Shown: piece by piece, positions 45,929-56,859 of the stretch
How positions within the stretch are numbered: position 1 is the first letter of the stretch
How the letters are laid out: the number at the start of each line of letters is the position of its first letter
NCBI RefSeq assembly: GCF_000002985.6
Contig: NC_003282.8
Coordinates: 2,046,001-2,110,000 of the forward strand
DNA: 64,000 nucleotides
Direction: 5' to 3'
Origin: Caenorhabditis elegans
Lineage: Eukaryota > Nematoda > Chromadorea > Rhabditida > Rhabditidae
Notes under the pieces: generated by a model
Told to the model about the DNA's origin: nothing
The model's database searches: none
What the model saw: the letters and a program-made list of their open reading frames with translations, nothing else
Program-made: the position numbers and the translations under genes

Positions 45929-48900
45929 TTAATGACTAAAAATTGTGTTCTCGTCGGAGACATCTTCTTCCTGGATTATTTGCACAATTTGCTGGGGTAT
46001 GGCAAAGCGGACGCGGTACACGGCGTCGTCACGAAGATAGCTTCGCATATTGGTTCTGGAACAAAAGAAGGTCATTAGGGTTTCATGGGACTTAGTCTAT
46101 TCATAGATTTTCAGTATGTTCCTTATTTCTAAAATATTAGGTCTCCAAATAAGTTCCGGGTCAAAAATCATAACTTTTTTTGCCTTTTATAGATTTTTTT
46201 GAAACTTTGGGAATTTATGTTATCAACTATGACCTTTCATTTTGAAATGGTCACAAAATTTTTTGACCACCCGGAGTGCCCTAACTCGGAGCCATTTTTT
46301 TCAGGCATTTTTCTGATCTCGCTTCTTTGCAGCTTTGAACTAAGGTTTGTGTGCGGATTTTATTTTGTTTAAAATACATCGTAAGAGATCAACAAAAGTT
46401 TGGAAAAAAATCCGTCCAAAAAATTTTTTTTGGTTGGTCGTCAAAAAAACTTCAAAAAAAATTTTTTTTCGAAAGTTTTTGATTTTTAGTATAAAAATGA
46501 TGCAACCATGTGTAAACTATTTTTAAACATACAAAACATTTGAGTTTGAAATTTGGATCTCGAGAAATACTCAAAAAACTCAAAAATTCTTCGAAAAAAT
46601 TATGTTTTCTATTATCATTTGAGTGTGACGAACTTAGTTAAAATGTTTTGTATTTTTAAAAATAGTTCACACATGACTACATCATTTTTGTATGAAAAAT
46701 CAAGAATTTTCGAAAAAAAAAATTTTGAAAAAAAAAAAAAAAATTTTTTGACCACCGACCAAAAAAAAATTTTTGGACGGATTTTTTTCCAAACTTTTTT
46801 TGTTTTCTTACAATGTATTCTAAACAAAGCAAAGTCCGCGCATAAACCTCAATTCAAAGCTGCAAAGAAGCGAGATCAGAAAAATGCTTGAAAAAATTGG
46901 CTTTTAGGGCACTCCGAGTGGTCAAAAATTTTTGTGACCATATCAAAATGAAAGATCATAGTTGATAACATAAATTCCCACAGTTTCAAAAAAATCGATA
47001 AAAGGCGAAAGAAGTTATGATTTTTGACCCGGAACTTATTTGGAGACCTAATAGAATATTAAAGGTGGAGTACTGAAATTTGAGACATTGCTTTTTCAGA
47101 CCCAAAATGGCCCAAAACTACCAAATTTCGTAATGAGACGTTTTGAAAATTTCCTCAAAAATAGTTATGGCGGTTTAAAGTTTAGTTTTTTTTTTGTTTT
47201 TTTTTTCAAAAATTTGAACCGCCATAAACATTTTTTGAAAAACTCTTGAGAAGTTTCATTACAAAATTCGTTCATTTGAGCCCATTTTTAGTCTATACGT
47301 TAAAAATCGTCCGAACCGTTTATCCTCCTTTAATGTTTAACACTATTGACCCTTTTGAACGGACCAAAGTCGGACGACAAAAGCCTAGGACTAAAAGTCT
47401 ACAAGCCAAAACGTAGTTTCCTGAACATGGAAGCCCAAGGCCATAAGTCTTTAGGACAGGCCCAAAAAGTCTAAGCCCAAAGGCTAAACCTATGGGCCTA
47501 AGTCTATGCTCTCCTGAATACTTTGAAGACGCGTATGTGGAAAGGGCTAATGTGTATTATTCCAGATGTCACTTTTCAACTCCCAGACAATATAAGTTCT
47601 GCTTACAACTTTGCTGTCGAATACATTCTCTCATCCAATTCCGAGTTCTCCATTTCCAATTTGCTGAACGCCATGTGCCGAGCAATTTGTGATGTCATTT
47701 TCCGCAGCGCAGAATCCTTTCGAATCTTTGGCCGTCGAGCGACACTGAATGATCAAGTATCACACAGAAAAAAGAGGTCTTATCATATTACAAACCCTTG
47801 AAAGAAATTACTGATTAGGTGAAACAAGTGCGATCGAAACGTTCTTGACAGGACCAGCATCAGGGGAAATGGGAGAGAGTAGGAGATTCCGTACATTTGG
47901 TTCTGAATAATTATTAAGGGGCTTGTTTAGAATACGGACGGGCGACATTTTGCAAATTTTATTTAATTTTTCAATGTGCAATGCCGCCCATCCTTGAGGA
48001 TTGGAAGTGTGCCAAGGTTTGCGGAATATGTGCAAATCCTTACCCTAGTCGATTCAGAAATCTGCCATCCTCGTAGAATATGAAATGTGGTGAATATGTG
48101 AACTGTCGAGTGGGACAGAATAAATGCAATGAGTAGAGGTTGCAGATTTGAGAACAATGGAATATGCTTCGCCGCATATGGACTGCTGAGCTTTGGCAGG
48201 ATGCACTTTTCAGCAGCGAAAAATACCAAGGTGCAGAAGGCAGTTATCCTGGAAATAGTATATCGAAAAATTGGGGTACAATGGGCTTAGAAAGTTACCA
48301 GAAGATTAGAGTAGGGAAACTACGAATCAGGTCTGTTTTGATGTGATTTTGCATTGCTGCTTCAGATAAGTGAGGTCGGCCAATTGCGTAGAGCTCTTTT
48401 CTAGAAACAAGGAAAATTACACTCTTTACATTGACAGACAGCGTATATCTCGGTTCTCTTTCGTTTTATATGAAAGTTGGCAACTGGTCAAATACTTGCA
48501 AAATATTTTTTTTTACTTTTTGACAGTGAAACATTTTTTTTTAATACGGCTTCAAGGCCAAAAGGATCTGAATACTGTGATAAACTTTAACTTTGAGTTT
48601 GTAACTTTGAGTTTGTAGAAAATATGATTTTGACACGTAACAATTAAGTTAGTACATTTTGGCAAATTTAAAGTAAAACTAACTATAGTTTTACATTTGT
48701 CTCCAAATAAGTTCCTGGTCTAAATTGATAACTTTGTTCGCTGCGTATCGATTTTTATGAAACTTTGGGAATGTACGTTATCAACCATGATCTTTCATTT
48801 GACAATAGTCACAACATTTTTTGACCACCCCAAGTGCCCGTACTCGGAGCCAATTTTTTCAGGCATTTTTCTGATCTCGCTTCTTTTCAGTTTTCAATTG

Positions 48901-51900
48901 AGCTTTGTATGCGGATTTTGCTTTGTTTAGTACACAATGTAAGAAAACGACAAAAGTTTGGAAAAAAATCCGTCCAAAAAAATTTTTTTTGGTTGGTAGT
49001 CAAAAAATCTTCAAAAAAATTTTTGTCGAAAAGTCTAGATTTTTCCTACAAAAATGATGTAACCAAATGTAAACTATTTTTACACATACAAAACATATCA
49101 ATTTAGATCGATACACTAAAATGATAGTAGAAAATATAATTTTTTCGGATAATTTGTGAGTTTTTTAAATAAAAAATTTTTTTTGACGGATTTTTTTTCC
49201 AATTTTTTGTTGTTTTCTAATAATGTATTTTAAACAAAGCAAAATCCGCACACAAAGCTCAATTGGAAGTTGAAAAGAAGCGAGTTCAGAAAAGTGCCTG
49301 AAAAAATTGGCTCCGAGTTAGGACACTTGGGGTGGTCAAAAAATTTTGTGACTATTGTCAAATGAAAGATCATAGTTGATAACATAAATTCCCAAAGTTT
49401 CATAAAAATCGATACGCAGCGAACAAAGTTATCAATTTTGACCCGGAACTTATTTGGAGACCTAATAGAAGTCTATTACATGACATTCCAAGCTTTACCC
49501 ATTGCAGATTTTAATCATCGGGCTGTATTTAATGGCGAGAATTTGCGCAGCATTAAAAATTGCCAGTTTTGCTAGAGTTCGGATCATTCTGACCTACTTG
49601 ACCTGAATAAACCCACCCATACACACACTGCTCGTAGTCGATAACCCATTCAAAGCATAGCGGAACATTGACAATTGTACCGAACGGCAACAAACAGAAG
49701 ATCTTCTGCCAAGCGACCCATGACACCGAACTCCATCGTCGACATCTCTACAATTCAAAGTTGCTTCTGAAAATATCGAAAACCTACCCTAATACAATTC
49801 AAAAGTAGTAATAATCGTATTGTGAAACAAAGACAGAGAGTGGATATGACGAAGTGAAAAAGAGCAAGGAGAACTGGCAAAAAATTGGCGGCAATCCATG
49901 TTCGGCCGCTGAAATTGTATTCGAAGAAGGAGATGTGTCAGTAACATAGAATACCCAATCTACATGCTCCTGATCAAGATTTAATTAGCCTAAGAAAAAG
50001 CGGAAAACTTTGAAAAGCTCCGGAAAAAATCAGCAACTGGGACTGAAAGGCGCTGAGTCTGAGTCTACCGCTCAAACTGAAGGTTTAACTAATAGAAAAT
50101 ATAATGTAGACCAGCTGCTCCGACTGGCTTACTCGAAATTAAAATGGAATTCTAGAAATTTTAAGCGTTTCTCTGTAGATGGGACGTTTTTTCTCAGTTT
50201 TCCAGATGTTTTTGAAGCAACATGAATATTATATGACTAAGTGTTCAAGAGTTACAACTTAAAAAAAACTCTAGTTTCTTGGAACTACTTCTGAATTTCT
50301 TGAACGTTTCTAGATATTCTTCATGTCATATGATCATATGAAACTTTTCCACGTTTTTCCGAAAGTTTTTGGCAAACGTCATTTTTTACATTTTTAAGTT
50401 CATGGCATTTATTTTTGATCTATTAAAGAGATTCTAGAAATTTCAGAAAATTTTAGAACGCTCCACGAACTTCTAGACTTTTCCAGAAGATCATTCCAGA
50501 GTTTTGTCGAATTTTCTAGAAGGTTCTGGAACATTTCAGACAATTCTTGAATTTTCTAGAACGATTTAGAACATTCCAGAATTTTCCGATTTTTCTAGAA
50601 AGTTCTGGAACATTCCAGAATTTTCCGATTTTTCTAGAAAGTTCTGGAACACTCCAGAATTTTCCCGATTTTTCTAGAACGTTCTGGAGCATTCCAGAAT
50701 GTTTTCGAAATTTCCAGAAGATTCTAGATTTCCAGAATTTTAGAACTTTCAGAAAGCTTAAATTTCCCGCCAAAATATTTTTTTCAGAAAATTTATATTT
50801 CCCGCCAAAATGTTTTCACTAAAAATTTGAATTTCCCGCCAAAATATTTTTCACTAAAAATTTGAATTTCCCGCCAAAATTTTGGGTCTTACCACGGTGG
50901 GTCTCACCACGATGGGTCTCGCCACGATGGGTCTCACCACGACGGGTCTCACCACTGTGGGTCTCGCCACGATGGGTCTCACCACGAAGGATGACAGACC
51001 CCGCCCACAATTCTCAGTGACTTTGGGTGTGACGTCACAGACTACAAAGACTACATAGACTACAAACTATGGAACAAACGGAATTATTTTTTTATATATA
51101 AGTAATGATATAAACAAAACCCGCTCACGCCTGGTAATGATCCGTAAGAATTTTCAAGGGAAACGGTGTAATGAAGAACGCGAGTTGAAACATTCCGATA
51201 ATCCGAATATACGCAAAACTGAACATTTTCATATTTTTATCTGAAGAAAATCTCTAAAATACCTCGCGGTGCCCAATTTTGGACGACCTGAGAACATGGA
51301 ATGTAGGCAAACGTTGGAGATTAATCCGCCAATGATTAGCACCAAATGGAGTATTATGGTAGTGGTGTCAACTGGCGGAGATGCCTGGAAAAATTATTGA
51401 AATTTTGGAATAAACTTTATGAAGTCAAGCCAAAGAAGTAAATTATAAACTTTTACCCTAAAATAGTTGAGGTATAAATCTACAACACGTTTTGCTCACC
51501 TGGTTTTAGTTTTTTGCTTCGGTTCTTTTTGCTTTTTTTTAATTGTCAACTGACGAAGTAGATGCAAAATATTTGTAACGTCACGCCCACCGTCACTGAG
51601 AATTGTGGACGAGACCGCCAAATTTGTCAAAAAATTTTGGCGGAATTTCAAGTTTTTTTTTAAATTTTTGCCTGGTTTTGGCGGGAATTCGAATTTTTTC
51701 AAAAAAAAATTTGGCGGGAATTCAAATTTCTTTGAAAACATTTTTGGCGGAATTCAAATTTCTTTGAAAAAAATTTTGGCGGGAATTCAAATTTCTTTGA
51801 AAAAATTTTTGGCGGAATTCAAATTTCTTCAAAAACATTTTGGCGGGAATTCAAATTTCTTCAAAAAATTTTTGGCGGGAATTCGAATTTCTTTGAAAAA

Positions 51901-53833
51901 AATTTTTGGCGGGAATTCAAATTTCTTCAAAAACATTTTGGCGGGAATTCAAATTTCTTCAAAAAATTTTTGGCGGGAATTCGAATTTCTTTGAAAAAAA
52001 ATTTTGGCGGGAATTCGAATTTTTTCAAAAAAAAATTTGGCGGGAATTCAAATTTCTTTGAAAACATTTTTGGCGGAATTCAAATTTCTTTGAAAAAAAT
52101 TTTGGCGGGAATTCAAATTTCTTTGAAAAAATTTTTGGCGGAATTCAAATTTCTTCAAAAACATTTTGGCGGGAATTCAAATTTCTTCAAAAAATTTTTG
52201 GCGGGAATTCGAATTTCTTTGAAAAAAATTTTTGGCGGGAATTCAAATTTCTTCAAAAACATTTTGGCGGGAATTCAAATTTCTTCAAAAAATTTTTGGC
52301 GGAATTCAAATTTCTTTGAAAAAAATTTTGGCGGGAATTCAAATTTCTTTGAAAAAATTTTTGGCGGAATTCAAATTTCTTCAAAAACATTTTGGCGGGA
52401 ATTCAAATTTCTTCAAAAAATTTTTGGCGGGAATTCGAATTTCTTTGAAAAAAAATTTTGGCGGGAATTCAAATTTCTTTGAAAAAATTTTTGGCGGAAT
52501 TCAAATTTCTTCAAAAACATTTTGGCGGGAATTCAAATTTCTTCAAAAAATTTTTGGCGGGAATTCGAATTTCTTTGAAAAAAATTTTTGGCGGGAATTC
52601 AAATTTCTTCAAAAACATTTTGGCGGGAATTCAAATTTCTTCAAAAAATTTTTGGCGGGAATTCGAATTTCTTTGAAAAAAAATTTTGGCGGGAATTCAA
52701 ATTTCTTTGAAAAAATTTTTGGCGGGAATTCAAATTTTTTTGAAAAAAATTTTTGGCGGAATTCAAATTTCTTCAAAAACATTTTGGCGGGAATTCAAAT
52801 TTCTTCAAAAAATTTTTGGCGGGAATTCAAATTTCTTCAAAAAATTTTTGGCGGGAATTCAAATTTCTTCAAAAAATTTTTGGCGGGAATTCAAATTTCT
52901 TCAAAAAATTTTTGGCGGGAATTCGAATTTTTTTCAAAAAAAATTTTGGCGGGAATTCAAATTTCTTTGAAAAAATTTTTGGCGGGAATTCAAATTTCTT
53001 CAAAAAATTTTTGGCGGGAATTCAAATTTCTTCAAAAAATTTTTGGCGGGAATTCGAATTTTTTTCAAAAAAAATTTTGGCGGGAATTCAAATTTCTTTG
53101 AAAAAATTTTTGGCGGAATTCAAATTTCTTCAAAAACATTTTGGCGGGAATTCAAATTTCTTCAAAAAATTTTTGGCGGGAATTCGAATTTCTTTGAAAA
53201 AAATTTTTGGCGGGAATTCAAATTTCTTCAAAAACATTTTGGCGGGAATTCAAATTTCTTCAAAAAATTTTTGGCGGGAATTCGAATTTCTTTGAAGAAA
53301 AATTTTGGCGGGAATTCAAATTTCTTCAAAAAAATTTTGGCGGGAATTCAAATTTCTTCAAAAAAATTTTTGGCGGGAATTCAAATTTCTTCAAAAAAAT
53401 TTTTGGCGGGAATTCGAATTTTTTCAAAAAAAAATTTGGCGGAATTTTTGGCGGAAATCAAGTTTTTTTTTATATTTTTGGCTGGTTTAAAATTTTTCCA
53501 AAGAAATTTTGGCGGGAATTCAAATTTCTTCAGAAAATTTATTTTCTAGAAAACTTCCAAATTTTCTCGATTCTTACAGATGATTTGAAAACCTTTTTTT
53601 TTGGTAATTGTTTTTTAACGAATTTTGAATTTTGGAATACTGTAGAAGTGTCTTTGAAATTTGAGATATTTCTTGAATGGCCTAGAACCTTCTTAAATTT
53701 TGTCTAGATTTTCCCATAAAATTGGGATTTGTACATCAATATATACAAAAATTCGATAATGACCAACCTGATACAAATCAACGCATTTCGCGATCGACTG
53801 ATTCTTCATGAACGGGATTCGCAACTTGTTCAT
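45929..53833 (-). CDS. seven-transmembrane receptor-like protein (putative GPCR)
   Basis: Ten minus-strand exons, all in phase: 53833-53768, 51384-51263, 51218-51129, 49908-49788, 49747-49617, 48400-48299, 48248-48044, 47902-47796, 47744-47607 and 46055-45929, giving 402 residues. Seven hydrophobic segments lie at about 31-53, 64-88, 97-125, 141-165, 202-225, 238-265 and 280-303. The N-terminus is short, with a sequon (N11-Q-S). A Cys in the second extracellular loop (YEQCVYG), SLPFPLMLVLSRTFR in TM7 and a basic cytosolic tail of about 100 residues (RRPKIRKDSALRK) suit a GPCR. No DRY or NPxxY motif is present, so it would be a divergent nematode chemoreceptor-type protein; the family is not recognised. 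An in-frame TGA directly precedes the ATG. Introns hold a 1.9-kb satellite, heat-shock-element repeats and three fold-back elements. Confidence 0.8.
46137..47051. mobile_element. TTAGGTCTCC fold-back element, copy D (full length)
   Basis: 915 bp with complete inverted arms, flanked by TA on both sides (46135-46136 and 47052-47053). It lies in the last intron of the receptor gene. Confidence 0.9.
47059..47333. mobile_element. TTAA-flanked fold-back element, copy 2
   Basis: Starts TTAAAGGTGGAGTAC and ends TATCCTCCTTTAA. The arms contain CCAAATTTCGTAATGAGACG and a complementary CATTACAAAATTCG stretch. It is directly adjacent to copy D of the other family, within the same intron. Confidence 0.78.
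47340..47515. repeat. degenerate AAGCCTAAGTC repeats
   Basis: Loose units such as AGCCCAAGGCC, AAGTCTTTAGG and GGGCCTAAGTCT in the last receptor intron. They resemble the complement of the CAGGCTTAGG tract at 39965-40470. Confidence 0.55.
48695..49465. mobile_element. TTAGGTCTCC fold-back element, copy E
   Basis: 771 bp with a diverged left end (ATTTGTCTCCAAATAAGTTC), an intact right end GAACTTATTTGGAGACCTAA, and TA after the right end. It lies in intron 5 of the receptor gene. Confidence 0.85.
50455..50760. repeat. heat-shock-element minisatellite in a receptor intron
   Basis: A tandem repeat of about 38 bp. The main units (50593-50620, 50632-50659 and 50672-50699) consist of six alternating TTC and GAA triplets spaced by two bases (TTCTAGAAAGTTCTGGAACA and onward), which is the consensus heat shock element nTTCnnGAAn repeated. 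A further partial array lies at 50514-50538. Frames read through the repeat on both strands are artefacts. Confidence 0.88.
50761..51000. repeat. CCCGCCAAAATATTTTTCA and GGGTCTCACCACGAT repeats
   Basis: Three copies of a 40-bp unit with TTTGAATTTCCCGCCAAAAT (50763-50883) are the complement of the GGCGGGAATTC satellite monomer nearby. Then seven copies of a 15-16 bp GGGTCTCACCACGAT unit follow (50884-50992). Confidence 0.8.
51635..53530. repeat. ~32-bp satellite array with higher-order structure
   Basis: About 59 tandem copies of GGCGGGAATTCAAATTTCTT followed by CAAAAAATTTTT or TGAAAAAATTTT variants, nearly every one with a GAATTC site. The order of variants repeats: the block starting near 51691 recurs near 52017, a shift of about 326 bp (ten monomers). 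The array occupies intron 1 of the minus-strand receptor gene. Long open frames through it (up to 289 codons of FGGNSNFF-type text) are products of the repeat. Confidence 0.93.
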
Positions 53834-54379
53834 TCATAAAACTGTGTTAGATCGATTTTTATAGCGGTAGCGACAGAAAAGTGGAAAAATGCGGAGAAAG
53901 ATAGCACCGTGTGCAGAAAATGGGAGCCAATTTGTGATGTGGAACTGTTGTGCTCGGAGGCTAATTGGGTGCTCTTTCTGATGTGAACAACTTTTGCTTT
54001 GGCTCAAGCATTATGACATTCGCATGTCCAATCTCATATCGGGAAAATTACAGGGTGGCTTGAACTGATTTTTAAGATATCACTATCAAAAGCTTCATAT
54101 GCAAGATAATTGCATAATACATATTTACGGATTTTTGAGGGAGTATTGTGATTAAAAGTAATAAATTTATTAGATGAAAACAGTGTAGGAATTATTATAA
54201 AACAAAACAATTGAACTATAACCAAAAATTTTTGAGTCATCAATGTCGCTGGAAGAAATAGGCACGTCGGTAGTCTGAATGTTCAAAGTTTAGAACTTTT
54301 TTTTTTGAATGAGTTTCAGTACAATTAATTGAGTCTACACAAAATTGAAAACTCGTTTTGCTCACATTATATTGGAAAT

Positions 54380-56859
54380 TTAGAAATCAGTTTCTGAGAA
54401 AATTGAAGTATATAAATCTGAAAAAAGTGAAAAATCGACACCCACCTGGTCTCCTGATCCCTCCATTGTACCCATTCTGCATTGCCCCCGACGACCATAG
54501 AATCTCAGTCGGCGCCATTCCCTTCTCAAACTTATGATTTCCTCTGTCGATTTCCAGAGGTTCTAGGCCCCTTCCCTGTGAGTTCCCACCGACTTCAACT
54601 CCATCTTCAAACCCTCCGATGATCTTTTTGACATGATGCTTCTCGTCAAAGATCACATCTCCACCGACTCCATGCTCGGGGTCATGGATATGCTCACGGC
54701 CTGGATGGAGGGTTACTGTAAGCTCGGTGGCGGTGAGCTCCGAGGTTTCTTCTCGAGACTTTTCCTCGCGTGACTTTTCCTCGTTTGACTTCGACTCATC
54801 CTCAGTACTTCCATCGACAACTCCGCTCACTTCTGGGCTGCTATCCACTGTTTTGAACTTTTGATCCTTATCATTTTGAAGTTGAGCAGCTTTTAAGGTC
54901 TCTTCTACGTCGAAGCCGGAGACTATAGTGCTTTGATGTTGAGGTGCAGAGGATATGGGATCTGAAACTAGTTATTTTGCAACACAACGTTCCTCAATGC
55001 AGATACAAATGTTTTATTTGTGCTGTTCAAATTTCAAAGCTTTGGAATTATTTTGAGCTGAGATACAGGCATTCACTGCGACTTTTTCCTCACGAGGGAC
55101 GAGGAAAAGTGGTTTCTAGGCCATGGCCGAGGGGCCGACAAGTTTCAGCGGCCATTTATCTTGCTTTGTTTTCCGCCTGTTTTCTTTTGTTTTTCATCGA
55201 TTTTTTTCGTTTTTTCTTAATAAAACTAATATATAAATATTTTTTGCAGATGCTAAAACAATTTCCAAGTGAAACAATTATATATTCAGTGGGCAAGCAG
55301 CGGTGAAAGTGGGCATTGTAATATGATGGATTACGGGAATACAAAACCTAAACTTTTTCTGAAACATGATACATATACGGCTTAGATGCTGAAACTACCT
55401 GATTTTCAAAACGAGACCGCTGAAAAAGTTTTGAGTTTTTCAAAATTCGAAATTTTGTGCGAAAATCTCGACTTTTTCACTAAAAAAGTTGAATTTTGAA
55501 AATCTCAAAACTTTTTCAGCGGTCTCGTTATGAAAATCAGGTAGTTGCAGCATCTAAGCGGTATATTTATTATGCTTGGAAAAACGTTTAGGTTTTGTAT
55601 TCCCGTAATCCATCATTTTACATTGACCACTTTCACCACTGCTTGCCCACTGAATACACAATTTTTTACTTGGAAATTGTTTTAGCATCTGCAAAAAATA
55701 TTTATTTATCAGTTTTAATAAGAAAAAACGGGAAAAAGCTGTGAAAAACAAAAGAAAACAGGCGGAAAACAAAGCAAAATAAATGGCCGCTAAAACTTGT
55801 CGGCCCCTCGGCCATGGCCTAGAAACCACTTTTCCTCGTCCCTCGTGAGGAAAAAATTGCAGTGGCATTCGAAGTTTCGATCGCGCGGCGCGGTTGCGTC
55901 ACGGACAATTTTCAATTGCTCGTAGTAGTTTCAGAATTTTGAAAATTCAGCATAAAGTTAAAAAATATAATGTCTAGTGATCAAATAATATACTTTAAAA
56001 ACAATGATTTTCGAAATTTGAACCTTTGCGTTTTTTTTTTAAATTAAAGTCCCAATTTTGTTCAAATTCCATTTAAAAAAATTCCAAGTATTTAGGTTTA
56101 CTATGCGTTGAGATATAGGCTTGCAAAATTTCAACCGCGCGGCGCAGTCGCGTCGCGGTCAGTTGGAAATTTTCAATTTTTTATAACTCTATTGTTAAAA
56201 GTCCGCTACGCGACCGCGCCGCACTACCTTTAAAGAAGGAGTATCGTCAATGGGAAAATTGTTTAAACATGTAGTATTCGTACTCAAACTTACGAATATT
56301 ACAAAAGAAAAACGGGAAAAATCCGTTAACATTCAGCATTTTACGCCGAAAAAATCTTCAAACATTAACTAGAGAAATCCTAGGCCACGACGATCTTTTG
56401 AATTTTTATTTGTTTTGGTATTGTCCTTTGAAAAAATACTTAATACAATTTCTTCTCCCCAGTTTTCTTGAACTTTTTGAGAAAGAAAAGCGAATTAAAG
56501 TTTCGAAAAAATTACATTTAAATCAATATTTTGTTTACGGCTATGGCCTAGAAATCGCGTGGTGGCCTAGGATTCTAGGATGGGGTTTTGCAATAATTTG
56601 AAGTTTGAGTACAAATACTACATTTTAAAACAACTTCCCCATTGACGATACTCCTTCTTTAAAGGTAGTGCGGCGCGGTTGCGTAGCGATCCTTATACAT
56701 TTACGATTGCGCATAATATTGTATAAAATAGCAGTAGAGCCCAGAAATTTCAGTAAGCTACTCCAAAACATATTTTCTATACAATTTTCAAAAAATATCC
56801 CAAAAAAAAAACTCACCAAAAATACACAGAACGACCAGCAGTAGACTTGATAGTATCAT
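54380..56859 (-). CDS. secreted acidic protein of unknown function
   Basis: Three minus-strand exons in phase: 56859-56817, 54961-54446 and 54393-54380, giving 190 residues. Exon 1 encodes a clean signal peptide (MILSSLLLVVLCIFG). The mature part has a highly charged Glu/Lys/Ser segment (about 75-100, KSREEKSREE), then VTLHPGREHIHDPEHG, IIGGFEDGVEVGG and a Gly/Asn-rich end with a short ETDF C-terminus. There are no cysteines after the signal peptide and no second membrane helix. I do not recognise the family. The last exon codes four residues after a 52-nt intron and is less certain; reading through the donor instead would add about 15 residues. Intron 1 carries two fold-back elements. Confidence 0.68.
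55074..55864. mobile_element. fold-back DNA element, copy 3 of 3
   Basis: 791 bp, ends CACTGCGACTTTTTCCTC and TTGCAGTG, flanked on both sides by GCATT (55069-55073 and 55865-55869). It is inserted in intron 1 of the secreted-protein gene. Confidence 0.9.
55880..56203. repeat. CGCG-family repeat units
   Basis: Two units with GCGCGGCGCGGTTGCGTC and GCGCGGCGCAGTCGCGTCGC, about 250 bp apart and embedded in A/T-rich sequence, as in the 5920-9640 array. Confidence 0.7.
56204..56688. mobile_element. fold-back element with CGCTACGCGACCGCG ends
   Basis: The left end CGCTACGCGACCGCGCCGCA then CTACCTTTAAAGAAGGAG is mirrored at the right by CTCCTTCTTTAAAGGTAG and GTGCGGCGCGGTTGCGTAGC. About 90 bp of the arms are near-perfect and enclose about 300 bp of AT-rich sequence. 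It lies in intron 1 of the secreted-protein gene, about 130 bp from exon 1. Confidence 0.8.

Noticed and set aside
51605..53707. Several long open reading frames (up to 289 codons) rich in FGGNSNFF and FLAGIQIS words
   Set aside because: They are readings of the 32-bp satellite in different frames; the period and missing stops explain them, and the array lies in an intron on the other strand.
54034..54243. A hydrophobic minus-strand frame as last exon of the secreted protein
   Set aside because: A splice into it is possible in phase, but the 52-nt intron leading to a stop at 54380 is simpler and more typical; without transcripts the longer model is not justified.
53768..54446. Joining the secreted-protein exon to the receptor as one gene with a long extracellular N-terminus
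   Set aside because: The donor at 54446 is phase 1, while the only acceptor-like site before the receptor exon would need phase 0, and an in-frame TGA precedes the receptor ATG.
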